Positions 20,810 through 33,665 of a stretch of 64,000 nt of DNA are shown one piece after another. Origin of the DNA: Gnetum montanum (lineage: Eukaryota > Streptophyta > Gnetopsida > Gnetales > Gnetaceae); the NCBI GenBank assembly GCA_015680685.1, contig MNCI01002337.1, positions 344,061 to 408,060 on the forward strand, written 5' to 3'. Position numbers and translations under genes: made by a program. The notes below the pieces were generated by a model that had not been told where the DNA came from, searched no databases, and saw nothing but the letters and a program-made list of their open reading frames with translations. Every line of letters starts with the position of its first letter. Position 1 is the stretch's first letter.

Positions 20810-23561
20810 TATAACACCTTTCCCTAGCTAGGGTAGGGTGATTTCTAGGATCACTAGTAATCTTACAACAGAACCATTATAAATTAAAAACTAAGGATGT
20901 GTAGAAATATGTTATTTTAAGGAAGGTCAAACTACATGAAAATTTTATACAACACCAAAAACTAAACATACATTATAATGAGAAAACTGAATATCTCTAC
21001 TTAAACCAAAAATCTACACTATTCCCATAAGATACAAAAACACATAAACATCTTCATCACATATATAAGAGTACAAAGAGTTTCCTACAATGATAAATAC
21101 TTCATACTATTATACATGGAAATATGTAGTAATCAAGCCTTGATGATTTTCCCCTTTTACAACTTTTTCCTATAATTAAATAAAGTTAGTATAAAACTGA
21201 GTGGGAAGCCTTTACACTTTCCCTGCTAGATGGTTGACAAGTGCTACACTTGAGGAGAGGAGTGGGGTACAAGACAATCTGCATCAAATGTTAGTCTTGT
21301 GCATGCTAATAATAACACATGGATACACACACCATATCACACATAACACTAGCATAATCATTATCAAAGAGGATAGATAGTTATCATACAATCACTGATA
21401 AAGCCATAGTTCAACATAATCTATCATCTATTCATTACACCACATCACATGCCTTTCCACTATCGTGTCCATGCCATCATACCTACACTATATCATTAAA
21501 CAATCTAGGACTCACACAATCACAATCCAATCATAATATATGTTATCAATGGTATGACTCACAAATCAATACTATTATATACATAGCCCATGTGGTTGAT
21601 AGCTATCCACACTCAATGTAGCATGTGAAACATTGTCATGAGTACTCATAATAGTTCTTTCATGTAGGTCTTTTATTAGTCTTTTATTTATCCAACTGGA
21701 GGGCCCATCAACCTTTGACTTGCAATCACTAGCCTTCTAGAGGACTAGTAATAGGGACAAACACACCTATGCTATGTACTAGTTGTAGGGATGAACACAC
21801 CTACATTCTCCCACTTTCATGGTCAGGCCTAAGACAAAGGTCTCACTGATGCATCATAGTGGAGTTCAATCCATACTACCTCCAAGGTGTCTCATCATCA
21901 ACTAATCCACACCCTCATGCTAGCACCACCCACTAGTGATCGTTACATGCATCATCACAAAGACATGTACAAATCCCAGCTAGCTTAAGCAAACACATGT
22001 CATAAGCATAACACATCCAAACAAACATAACATGACCACATATGTCTACATTTAATAGTCACATTCATTTCATGAAAACAATACCACAATTTGACAAAAA
22101 AAAATTTGTGCACAACCATATTTCTTGAATTACAAGTAATTCCATAAAAATAACTACTATAATTTCTTGCAAAATAATATATGTGCAAAGAGAAAACCAA
22201 TTCCACAATTAGAAAGTACTTCCCAAGATGATCCTAATGACACTAATTTCACTTAAATCAAACTCCTAGAAGTAAATTTATGCACATCCAAAGTTTGATT
22301 AAGAAAATAATAATTAAAAATATTTAATTACCACTAGTACGGATTAAAATTCTAAGAAACTCTCGCACTACAATAGGCCCTAAAAATATAATATTTCAAT
22401 CATACCAATGTCATCAACATTACATATCATGTTCTACAAGTCCACATTATATCATACATCACATATGTATTACTAAATAATTTGTAACCAAAACTTTACA
22501 ATTCAAGAAATATTCAAAATAACATGTCCAAGCTCAATCTTTGAACTATCTGCTCCACATCGCATGATCATATATAGTAATCTAGCACAAAAATACAAGG
22601 AAAAGGTAAAGATAACCTGCCAATTAAAATTGTTATGGTAAAAAGTTTGAAACAAGTTGAAAACCCTCAAAAATTCAGTAGGACTCTATTTCACTTCAAA
22701 TAAGTTCTACACCCATGTAGATACAACCACAAAAATTCAAAATCTAGGTTCAAAGTAGAGAAAAATACACCCACAAAGCTCAAAATTTAGACAAAGTGTA
22801 GAAAAGATGAAGGCAAAAAAGAAAAATGAAGGAAAAGTAGGCTCTCATTTTTTTTTCTCAAAAAAAAAAAATAGAAACCCAAAATCGAATTTCTATCGGT
22901 AAGTGATGGTGGGATAGTGGGAAAGAAAAACAACATTATAACCTATGCATTTCATCATATGCTTTTATTAAAAAAATAAATATGCACTTCTTATTTTTTC
23001 CATGTGCCTCACATCATGTGTATGACTCAATTAAATATTTTTTTTTACTTTTACCTTTTTTTAACAAAATTATTTTATAAGTTTATTTTCTTTTATCCCT
23101 ACCTAACTAATACCTTGCACTTCCAATGTACATAACAACCACACTAGGACTCCAAATTAAAATCCATTTGAATCTATGGGATCCTTATCAAACGCTCTAC
23201 ACCTTCACATGCCAAAATAGCATCCAAGAATTACACAAAATAGTGCTATAGTTCAAATGCATAAATACTAAAATTGCATATAAATCTTAAATGCATACCG
23301 AATAGGTGCTCTTGTACCCCAATCCAACATCCTTACTAGTAACATCAGCTATCTAACACTTCACACAAGGCTAGTGTACATAATCACATTAGTTAAGCAT
23401 GTAAATACATCATAATCATAACATAAAGATGAAACCCTCATAACTTCCAAAGTGTAATTATACTAAACTAACGCATCCCTGATAACCCGTTAGAACTACA
23501 CATGTAATGTATAAATTGTAAGCGCCTGACCATACCTAATGTATCTGGCTAGGATGTAACA
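20810..23561. repeat. Candidate solo LTR or other insertion in the LINE
   Basis: The ends are tataacacc and ggatgtaaca, roughly an inverted pair. The flanks are tgtac (20805-20809) and tgtaa (23562-23566), a four of five match. The interior is AT-rich without coding potential. The family is not recognised. The borders are tentative. Confidence 0.35.
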
Positions 23562-24048
23562 TGTAATTTTCATAAAAAGTGCTTAAATCCCCTCTATAAA
23601 TATGTCTCAAAAGCATTCACCAACTATCACTTATGTAAAAACTTCCATGAATGCACAATGTTAATGTTCAACACTCATGACCCCTTACAAGATGAGCCAA
23701 TGTGGTGTTTATAATCTATGTGATCTTCTCCTTTTCTAGATATACATACCCTTTATTTTAAATGAACTTTATGATGTTACACATGACTATTTTTTAGCTT
23801 TTGATTTGGATTTCCTATAGGAATGCTTGAGGCTTTTTGATTGGTTGTAATTGAGATTGGAATATTCTCCCCTTGGAGCTAATTCATGATTCTTATAATG
23901 GTTTAATTCCTAGTTTGCTTCATAGTCTAGGTGTTAATTTGTTTTGTAGGAGGATCTTCTACCCTCCATAATGATACTACTATTGTAATTATTGATTTGG
24001 AGGTTCACTCCTTTCATTATATAAATGACTAGACTTTCCTAAAAAAAA
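23562..24048 (+). repeat. LINE 3' end remnant
   Basis: The stretch tgatttggaggttcactcc, then atgactagactttcct followed by eight A (24040-24047), looks like the 3' untranslated end and poly(A) tail of a plant LINE. No ORF survives. Confidence 0.45.
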
Positions 24049-24960
24049 TTGTCATAAATCTAGCAAAATGTGCTAAAGAAAAATCTAGTAAAACTTATTA
24101 CCATAAATTTCTCTTGTCAATTATGGTACTTTACCTAAAATTCAAATGAAAAACTATGAGTGAACCAAATGTCATAGATATTCAAAAAAGCTAGACTATA
24201 AGTCATGATGAGCTTGTGGTATGAAGAACACAATTCAAGATGAGGTCATATGGTAAGGTCATTTTTTGTGACTAAGCTAGAAAAATAAAATACAAACTTT
24301 AATGATGAAAATGTGGAATAGATCTAACCTTGAGAAGGGTAAGGAATGTAGAAAATATGAAGATTAGCCTATTGGATTTAAGGTAGCATATATGAACATT
24401 ACATGGGATTCATTGTAGAATTTGGAATAATGCCCAACATGTAAAAAGAGAGGAAAACCATGGAATATCTTTAAATTTTCATAAGAAAAAAACTATTATT
24501 TATGAAGACTTAAATGTTTATGCAAGCATGAATTAAGTTAAAATGTTAGAATAACAATATACTAATGGATTTTTAGGAGTTAACTATAATATCTAATGCA
24601 ATAAATATACTAAAAATTTTTGTAAATAAGAGGAGCGAATATTAGCTAGCATTGTATCAAGAGTTGGATCTCTTAATTTTAAAAGAATTAGTTTATTTTT
24701 TAGGTTTCAATCACATAATTATATGGGGCATTAAATATAATTCTTGTATCAATATTCTTCTTACCATCCTATTATCTCAACAAATATATCGTATACATAA
24801 AACTTCAAAATAGGGGATTTGTTGTTTAAGGCATTGAACAACCATTTCATGTGTGATCTTAAAATCAAAAAAATTAATAAAAAGATGATAAAACACAACT
24901 AGAATTAAATAGGAGATGAACTCAATAACACACATAATAAGGAATTCCATATGACATGAT
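24049..24960. other. AT-rich intergenic stretch
   Basis: I see no gene, RNA gene or recognisable repeat here, only A- and T-rich sequence with short homopolymers. Confidence 0.5.
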
Positions 24961-24973
24961 TTTCTACATCAAT
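24961..24973. repeat. SINE target-site duplication, left
   Basis: tttctacatcaat, identical to 25125-25137. Confidence 0.8.
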
Positions 24974-25124
24974 TGGAGGGTGCTAGACCCCAAAATATGT
25001 GAAACATATATACACCCCAATATTTATAGAAGTTTATAACTCAATGCTACCTAGTAGAATTAAACCTGTGACCTAGGATTACCCAGCCAAGACTTGTACC
25101 ACTAGGCTAACACCTCATTATTAA
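24974..25124 (-). mobile_element. tRNA-derived SINE
   Basis: On the minus strand the head reads GAGGTGTTAGCCTAGTGG, with an A box TAGCCTAGTGGTA (25097-25109) and a B box GGTTTAATTC (25057-25066) about 30 bases apart, like a pol III promoter of tRNA origin. It is flanked by a perfect 13-bp duplication, tttctacatcaat. The body of about 70 bases is unassigned. Alternative: a lone tRNA pseudogene, but the flanking duplication favours a SINE. Confidence 0.78.
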
Positions 25125-25137
25125 TTTCTACATCAAT
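25125..25137. repeat. SINE target-site duplication, right
   Basis: tttctacatcaat, identical to 24961-24973. Confidence 0.8.
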
Positions 25138-25465
25138 CAACATGATTTGTAATTTTATTATCCCCACCATGATAATCATGGTATAGATAATGATTGTCCA
25201 CATTATATAATATATTTGTTTATTTTTATATTGGAAGGTGTTTGAAACTTGAAATAATTTAATAATAATGATATAGAGGTATCTAACATATATAGTTAAC
25301 ATGGTATAATAGAAAACTTATAGAGAAATATAATTATGCCTTAATGGTGACTTGAAGTGGCAACCATTTGCTTGCAAATTCTTATTAAAAAATGAGCTAA
25401 TATCTTAAGCTAACTCTTATTGTAAAATATTTTTACTACTAGTGATAGGTGGCTCAAGTGATTAG
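25138..25465. other. AT-rich intergenic stretch
   Basis: Nothing recognisable before the E3 target duplication. Confidence 0.5.
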
Positions 25466-25470
25466 CTTAT
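25466..25470. repeat. E3 target-site duplication, left
   Basis: cttat, repeated at 56245-56249. Confidence 0.85.
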
Positions 25471-26316
25471 TGATGAATCATATTTTTTGTTGTGCTTTGA
25501 TGTCGAGTATCCAATGTTGGAGCCTCAATGTCAGGTATCCAATGTCAGAGCCAAGATGCAATGTTGGATATTCGATATCATGGGATATACACCAACCTAT
25601 AAATATAGTGCTTGAGCTCATGATTTTCATATCAATTCTTTGTCATAGTTAGTGAAGCTCTTATAGTTTGTTTTCTCCAAAGTTAAAATATTTTTTGAGT
25701 GCCTGCAATAGGAGTCTAAGTGCATATGAATCTTTGTTCAAACACTAATGTACATGAGTGCAGTAGTTTGACAAGAATAAAAATGAACTCTTTTGATGAT
25801 TCTTGCAGCACTAAGATTAGATTAATGTTTCCTTTAATGCACTTTACTTGAAAGCATTTAAATTAAGCAATTAATTTCTAGTTGTTAATGAACACAAGCA
25901 TGACCACTTCAAGCATACATATAGTGCTTGGTAACCTAGAAATGCTTAACATTTGGTAGCCTAGTAGCACTATATGTGTTCAAGATGTGTCTAGGAAAGT
26001 GGGACCAGTACTTGTGTTAAGTTAGCTAGTTAGTAAATGAATGAAATCTTAAATTACTCTACCTTTCATTCTAGTTGTAGGAAATTAAACTTATAAAACA
26101 TAAAATGAGAAAAATCATGTATCTTAATTACACTTAAATCATACCCTTGAGCTTCATAAGTGTAGTTGGGAAGACAATGAACATTCTCAATGTCCATTTC
26201 ACTTCCTAGAGGAACTAGTGCATCGGAGAACTATAGGTCCATGGACTTCAACTAGATCACGTGTGAACGCCTTAGTGATTTGTATGGTTGGATGTGGGGG
26301 TATGTGCCACTCATCA
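25471..26316 (+). repeat. E3 5' LTR
   Basis: It runs from TGATGAATC to CACTCATCA and pairs with 55427-56244. A TATA box (TATAAATA) is at 25598-25605. Upstream is a direct repeat containing gagtatccaatgttggagcc and its variant caggtatccaatgtcagagcc. Confidence 0.9.
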
Positions 26317-26317
26317 T

Positions 26318-26335
26318 TGGCACCATTGCTAGGAA
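26318..26335 (+). other. E3 primer-binding site
   Basis: TGGCACCATTGCTAGGAA starts one base after the LTR. It resembles the TGGCGCCGTTGCC type common in Athila elements, with CpG changes. Confidence 0.8.
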
Positions 26336-26469
26336 CCTTTTGGTTTTTTGTGTGATATCTAGGATTTAGTGAAAATCATTTAAAATCATTGGAATGAACC
26401 TTAGAGTCATATCATATTTTATAATTACTACAACACAAACTTAAAAGCACACTGCATGTTTATCATCTA

Positions 26470-28800
26470 ATTAAAAATTTCTTCTTCTCACAGGAGTGCT
26501 TCTCTACCCAAGTCTAATAGAGCTCAACAGTTGGTGCCTCAACAATATCAAGTGGTATATACTCATCCTGATGAGTATGTACCTAATTTCACCTTCATCC
26601 TACATCAGGATGAACAACTACAGTGGTGTGACATGGAGGGAAACATTGTATTTTCACCTGATCGATCCATTCCTACAATGCTCCAACAACAGCTTATACG
26701 ATGGGGTCTATAGGAATATCATGCTGAGTATGCTATGCAAGATACTAATACCAGGGATTATCATCCCACTAAGGCACAACATCTATGGGATTGATAGCTA
26801 GAATAACATCATTAATTTGTGAAGGGAAAAGGACTTAATGATTCTCCATTCTTGTTGTACTAAGAAGATGGTGGAGAACCCTTCTCTAGGGGTTTTCCAT
26901 TCAATGGAATTCCTCTCTTTGACTTAAATGAAGGAGGTCAAAACCAGAACTTGCAATCCATGATTCATAATCCTAGTTCTAGTAAGAATGGATTTAATGA
27001 CAAAGAAGGATCCAAAGGGTCAAGTCATGGTAAGGATGCAAAAAAAAAAACAAGATCATGATCATGGTCACAATCACCGAAGAGGTGGTAGCAGGCACCA
27101 TGATGATGCTAGTCCTCCTTCCTCTTCACCTTTGTTGTCATATTCTTCTTCTTCTGGATTTGATCATAACTGTGGGAGGTGAGACTATGATGGAGGTGAG
27201 TAAAATGACTGATAGGACCAAAATGATCAAAGGGATCATTGGGAAAGGCAAGATCAAGGGTGCATACATTCAAGAGAGGCACATCACCATGAACAAAGGC
27301 GTAGTAGAGGGCATCGTAGGCACCATGATCATGACCTCAATGAGTCTTTTCTTGTTACCTAAAGCATGCTCAATATTGCAGAGGTGGTACAAATTCCAAA
27401 AAGGCATGTGAAGGATAGTCAGATCAAAAGGCTAGACATGAACAACATTCCTTGGTTCAAAGGGGGATATAAATCTGATCCATAGAATCATCTCCAAGCT
27501 TTTCAAGATGCTTATGCCTTGCAAAACATAGAGAATGAGTGGCAAAAACTTAAGTTGTTCCCAAGGACACTCATCAAAGAAGAAAAAAATTGGTACCGAT
27601 CCTTAGAACTAGAATCTATTAGATGATGGAGTACCATGCTTTAATTGTTTAATGATAAATATAAAACATACTCTAGAGTGTCCAACTTGAGAAGGAAAAT
27701 CTAAGGATGGAAACAAGGAATACATGAATCCTTGGATGTCATCATTGGCTAATACTATTCCTTAATGCACAAATGTCCTAGCCATGATTATTCTCAACTT
27801 TGCCACATTGTAGGTGGGCTTTGATTAGAAACAAGAAGAATCCTTGGTGTCTATGCCCAAGGGTGACTATCAAAATTAAGTGCCCATCAGATACAAAGAC
27901 TAATCGAGCAGGTAGATAAAGAGGAGAGTGAATTAAGGAAAAGAGAAAATGTAGAAGAATATAATCATGATTCTTCCATTCACAAGAAGAAGGTTTGATT
28001 CTATGATAGTGAGGAAGAATCCACACCTAATGAGGTGGTGAATAGGAAAACCTTCCCACTCCAAAAATTTCAATCTGAAATTATGACCAAGGTTGATCAT
28101 TTATGGGACTCCATGGATAGTAGATTTCAAACTATCTTAAAAATTGCTAAAGAGTTCAAAGAACAAGGTAGTGATTATGAGTGTAAGAGGCATAGGAAAG
28201 TTGAACATGCCTATCAAAAAGTGAGGGCAAGATTGCTACAATAGAAGAAGTTAAGAAAAGCAAATCACATGATGATGGTGGATGTGAAATTTGCTAGTAT
28301 GTACATCCTAAGGGATGTTGCCCCATAGTGTCACATTTACAAGATTTTGGGGTGTATGCTTTGAATCCATGACTAACACAAAGGCAAACATCTAGAAGAT
28401 TACCTTATCCCCAAGGTAATTTTAGGTAGTTCCACCAGTAGCAACAATATTATCCCATTAGAACTCCACCATAATCATACAAGTAGTATCAACAATGGCA
28501 ACAACCATAATCATGGGTGCTAGCACCACTAAGGCAACAATACCCTTACAGACAACTTGATCCATATGGATACTATGTTTAGCAACCCTTGTCTCTATGT
28601 GACTCCTCCAATCATGTTTCTACTTTTCAATCTCACTACCACCATTCTAATTATTATCAAACTCATTCTCCACATGAAACAAGGGATGCCACCTTTTATC
28701 CTTACCCCCCTCCTATTCTTACACATGTTCCTCATTCAGCTACATAGCTACCACTTGCTTCATCTATGAAGAGTGAACTGTTGGCTCAACTATAATAATG
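26470..28800 (+). pseudogene. E3 gag
   Basis: Broken frames contain an N-terminal part (QQYQVVYTHPDEYVPNF at about 26540), a histidine- and serine-rich part (26988-27182) and a capsid-like core near 27465-27660 with NHLQAFQDAYALQNIE and KNWYRSLELESI. A degraded knuckle with cysteines lies around 28290-28330. The tail to 28800 is glutamine- and proline-rich. The core pattern is that of Retrotrans_gag domains. Many stops. Confidence 0.7.
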
Positions 28801-28984
28801 AAACACTAGTAGGGCTATTAATCTATAGTCGGATCATCAACTAAGTGGGTCAGATACTTGATCAAATAAAAGACCTTTCTTCCAACCCCACATTCCATCT
28901 CAACCCTTAAATACACCTACGGTTAACAACCCTATCCCTCCATCTTCCTCTGTCTCAAATTCCTTCAAGTCCCCTTCAAACTAA

Positions 28985-29484
28985 AAGCTACCTAGGATCC
29001 ATACTATGATTCTTACTCACATTGTATATGATTAGATCCATGTTGGAAACCTTCATAGGAAACTAGCTGATCTTGGAAGTCCTCTCATTTATTTGCAAAT
29101 TGCTAAGAATGAATCATGCAAAGGTCTTTTGGACTCAAGTTCTGGTATCAATTGAATTTTTCATAAGATGTACATTGCATGGAACATGCCTCCTCTCGAC
29201 AAAAGCAATATTAGATTAAAATTTGTACACCAGTTCATCACTATTCGATTGAGACTAGTGGAAGATATTGTGACCATTATCTATGGGTGGTCTTATCTTG
29301 CTAATTTCCTAGTGATCAAGGTGGACAAGACATGGCTTAACATCATTGATGCAAGAATGGACATCAGATATTTTTCCCTAGAAATATCCAAAGAAAATGC
29401 ATTTAAAAATATCAAGAACAAGCAAGTTCCATGCATTGAGTATAGTGATACATGGTGTAATTATGTGCAGAAACTCTAGGCTAT
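28985..29484 (+). pseudogene. E3 protease region, ends at the E2 insertion
   Basis: A weak retropepsin pattern is visible: KGLLDSSSGIN at the position of the active site, then a frame at 29168-29479 with hydrophobic strands. The triplet D-S-S replaces the expected D-x-G. The region stops where E2 begins and would continue at 50245. Confidence 0.5.
29480..29484. repeat. E2 target-site duplication, left
   Basis: gctat, repeated exactly at 50240-50244. Confidence 0.9.
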
Positions 29485-31377
29485 TGAAACATCATAAAAT
29501 TTCAGGATTCTCATGCTTCAGCAAAGTCTTGAAATTTAGGCAAGGACTTCCACAAGTGCAGCGTCATGATAGTTCATCAAGAAAATGTAAGAATTGAGGA
29601 TGGACTATCTAGTCCAGCAAGTTTTCTATCTCTAGAGCCAACAGGCCCATTGGACTCTCCACCTTGCCCAACTAGACAATTGGCCTGGCAGATAGTCTAC
29701 CTAGAAACTATGCTAGGAGTTACTAAAAGTGTTCGGGATGAGCAAAATAGTTTGGCAATTTTTCTAGTGAAGAAGTTTGCTACACTACGCTACACTATGT
29801 AGCATAGCAAGCCTTGAAAGATAGTTGCTCAAGCATCCAAGTGTGAAGTGACAAAGTCATTGCAAAGATAAGGCAGGATTCAGTCAACGCAAGGTGCTAT
29901 GCTACATAGCGTAGCAAACGCAAAGTGGAAAGGCCTATCTTGCAAGTGATTCCAACAAGAAAATAGCACTTTGACAAGACTTCAGCCTCCAAAACTTCCC
30001 ATCCCACTTAGTGCTCAAGCCTCAACCGAAGTTTCTTACTAGAAATTGACGAATTAAACAAGAAAGCATGATATGCTAGCTACTATGTTGTGCTATGCAA
30101 CATAGCGTAGCATAGTGTAGCAATAATGGAAAAGTAGCAAGTGTTTTAAACATGAGTCCTGTGAGTTCAAAAGCTCTCTCGTATGAAGGATGAAAGTTGC
30201 AAACAAATGCTCTTCGGCTCCTATGAAAATTTTAGTCAAAACCAGTGACTATGCTATGCTACACTACATAGCAAGCAACCACTTATGCTAGGCCAATGTG
30301 TTCAACAACGTGAGTAGTGCAACACTAGTATAGAAGTAGCAAGACATCTTCAGGTAGCTCTAGAACTTGTTGATAGCAATTTTCCTCACTCTATCATCTC
30401 CTTGGCAAGATCAGCAATTTCACTTTGTTTTGCATATCCCCGGTCAGCTCCCAAAACATTGTTCCAACGCTTGACCCTGCTTGTAAAGGTATGCAAGATG
30501 TAGTCCCAGAGCATAAGCTCCATTTTGATCACATTGTTAGCACACTAGATCTTGGCACATGCAGTTCTAGCGGTATGGTCACAGTATAACAAAGTTTACA
30601 TCTAGCATTGCACACCCACACGGTACGAACATGATAGCATCTTGTGGGGTCTAGGACATGTGGCATCCAAACCACATTTCTCTCATACTCCTAGCCCTAT
30701 AAATACCCCAGCAAAAAACGCTCAAAGGGTTGGATTTTTTGGCATTGACAAGAGCAGTTGGCTTCTTGGCTTTTCACATTGGCTAGTTGGCTTCTTGATT
30801 TGCTTCTTGGCAAATAGAGTTGGCTTTTTGGTGTAGTTGGATTTTAAGTTGGCTATCAAAAGGCATAGTTGGAATTTTCTTGAGCATTCTAGTTACCTTT
30901 GAGTTCTCTGGTTGGCTTCAAACATCCCTTTGTGAGTCAAGAATTTTGACATCTTAGCAAATAGATCAGCGAGCAGAAGAACTGTGACTATACCGCTCCA
31001 TGTAAGTAGTGTCTCTCTGGGGTTGTGTAACCTATTGTACACCTTTCAAACAAGGAAAAGAATCAAATCCATTACCTTGGGGCAATGCACTTTCTCACCT
31101 AAGTTTGTTTTGCTATTTCTTTATTATAATCATTGTTTTGCACTATTCTCACTATCTTGCATTTATTGATCATCGATTTATCTCGTGTGTCTCACTTCTA
31201 AAAAAAATGTTTACATAAGGTTAAGATACACCGATTAACTACCTGTATATTTGACCAGACTGTTCAAGGTGCCCTACTTTCGTTTCTCTCCAACATGGCC
31301 CTCATATGGATCTGGGGTTAAACTATTTTCCCGACAACCTCTCAATGTTCCAGCCACCGATGTTTTCAGTCATTACA
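29485..31377 (+). repeat. E2 5' LTR
   Basis: It runs from TGAAACATC to CATTACA, 1893 bp, and pairs with 48345-50239. A TATA box (TATAAATA) is at 30698-30705. Repeated motifs of the type gctatgctac, tagcgtagca and tatgtagcatagc lie at 29780-30290. A G/T-rich repeat with gttggcttcttgg follows the TATA box. Confidence 0.92.
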
Positions 31378-31382
31378 ATTTT

Positions 31383-31401
31383 TGGTGCTAGAAGGAGGGC
31401 C
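31383..31401 (+). other. E2 primer-binding site
   Basis: TGGTGCTAGAAGGAGGGCC, five bases after the LTR, identical to the E0 site. Confidence 0.9.
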
Positions 31402-31617
31402 TTTGATTCCTTTTCCATGTCCTACAGGTAGTCCTACACACTCTCTATACCCCATCATGCACTAGCATAAATGTGACATCCTTTTTGTGATTTTTTACAC
31501 ATTGTTTGGTGCAAAATGGTCACAACGACGATTTCTTTGGAACTCGGCAGGATGAAAAGCCTTCCATTTCCCATCGATTTCTGTGTTTCTAGTTTACGAT
31601 CTCTCCTTTTACCATGC

Positions 31618-33665
31618 AAGATGATTCCAACAACAACCATTGTTTCCACCTCGAGCCTTGAGGCTCCTTTTATGGCCCAAAGCACCATGGGTGCTAAGTA
31701 GCCACCTAACCCAATGCTAGCGCCATGCTAGTCCCTTAGGATTCGACATTTGTCACTCGAGTTCTTGGCACAAGACGTAGAGCATTATGACTTTATCTAC
31801 GCAAAGATCTAGGTAGATTTACCCTTGGATCACTAAGAACTCAAGCACAAATATAGTTTCAAGTTCCTTTATTAGAATGGGAGGGAGTTTGTCCCTAACC
31901 CCGATGTTGCCACCCCCCTAATGGAGACGTATCAGTGGATCTTCGATCAGCTACTACGAGTTAGTAAGCCTAGGGAGCAGAACATAGCATCCCATTACAA
32001 TGAAGTGTTTCAGGATGGACAGGAAGATCTAGACTCCCAGTTCAAGGGGATGGCCATACTTACCCTACGACCATCCCTCCCACTATGAATTTCAGGTCAA
32101 ACTTGCTTTTTGTGACGACTCCCTTTGTGATCACCATGAATCCACCTCAATCCATGTTTTCATCAGCCATGGGCAACCATCCTGCACCCTCAACATATTA
32201 GCATGTGACTCCCTTAGTTTCATACCCAAGCACTCTCCCTCCTTATTCTGTCTCGTCCTCGTACCAAGCGTTGGTCACACCTATGCTACCCTATGTACAC
32301 ATTGTGTCTACTTCATAGCTACCTAGGGCCTCAACTCCTATTTCATCATCTGCATCTATTCCATCATCAACAGCAAGTCGAGTCCCAACTGCATGGTGGA
32401 CCCTAGCCACTTCACTCCCTACTTTGTGGCCCCACAAGATGTCACATTACCCTTACCACCAAGCATACCAAGTCTCGCAGGTGTCACAACCAAGTGCGAG
32501 ATTGTGGTCCATTCCATCAATCACACAAATGGCTAACCCCACAGCACCACCAATGGTTTCCACTCCAGTAGAACCACCCATAGGATGGTGGACCTCACAA
32601 ATGACACCCTTCGCAAGGGCAGCCCCAACAGCACCCCCTATGGTTCATATGCTCACGTTACCTCCTGGGATGCCACTCCCCCACTTCACAAAATACAATG
32701 GGGAGGGAAATCCTAATGCACATTTAGTTACATTTAGATATGAATCTTTGTTTTTGCAATAGTGGCTACACACCATTATTTGCATCTTTGCTATGTCTTT
32801 GATAGGAAAAGCTTTATATTGGTACCACACGCTCTCGCGCACCTTCATCTCAACACTGGAGAAGCTACTGACCTAGTTTGTGACCCGCTTCAAGTATAAC
32901 TTGAAGCCCGAAGTCACACTGGATCAATTGATGGGCGTTAAGCAAGAGCTGCTAAAGTTTGTGCAGCAGTTTATACAATGGTGGAGTGCTACCTTGAATG
33001 AGATTCATGAACCAATCACAAAGGCCCATTTATTGGCCATTTTCAAGGGGGCAGTAAATGACTTCATCAAATCCAAGCTGTATTACCTAGCCCCACGCTC
33101 TCTCAGTCAAGCATTTGCCTAGATAAAAAGCATACAGGACGTGGCCAAAGCTAATAAGGATCTAGCCTACGTTGCATATAAAAACGCATATACCAAAAAA
33201 GACAAAGAGAAGCGGAAAGTCGCAACGACCACGGTTGCTACCATGGTGAACAAGCCAAAGCCCAACAACAACAACAATAACAAGAAAGTGGCCATGACAA
33301 CAACTAACCCTGCACCTAGCCCAAGTAACACTGCCCAATCCTCCACATCGGCACTAGAGGCATCAACCCCATCTAAATCCAACTTTGAGCATAAAGATCA
33401 CTCCAAATACACACCTCTACCTATCAAGCCTTCAAAACTTCTGAAGCAATTATTGGGGGCTGGGTACATCCAACATAAGTGGATGTCAGAGGAGGCAACA
33501 AAATGGCATCAGTGGTACTGTGAGCTCCTTAGGAACCCCTCCTTGGCTATGCCCAATAAGCCTGTAGTTCCTAAGAACTTCATGCTAGAGCAGTTTTGTG
33601 ACTACCACCAAATTTTTGGTCACGACATGGATTACTGTCTAGCCTTAAAAGATGACATTCAATAG
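31618..33665 (+). pseudogene. E2 gag
   Basis: From an ATG at 31618 the N-terminal part can be followed through several stops (GREFVPNP matches GREFIPTP of E1). A proline-rich part follows (32424-32640), then a capsid-like core (LPHFTKYNGEGNPNAHL at about 32675, matching E1's LPTLTKYNGETDPNAHL). A basic stretch with TKKDKEKRK is at 33190, and the knuckle FCDYHQIFGHDMDYC (C-x2-H-x4-H-x4-C) is at about 33595-33640. An open frame of 174 codons (33141-33662) holds the last two. Confidence 0.85.

Noticed and set aside
25040-25116. Functional tRNA gene on the minus strand
   Set aside because: A and B boxes are present, but no complete cloverleaf can be drawn with paired acceptor arms, and 13-bp duplications indicate a SINE.
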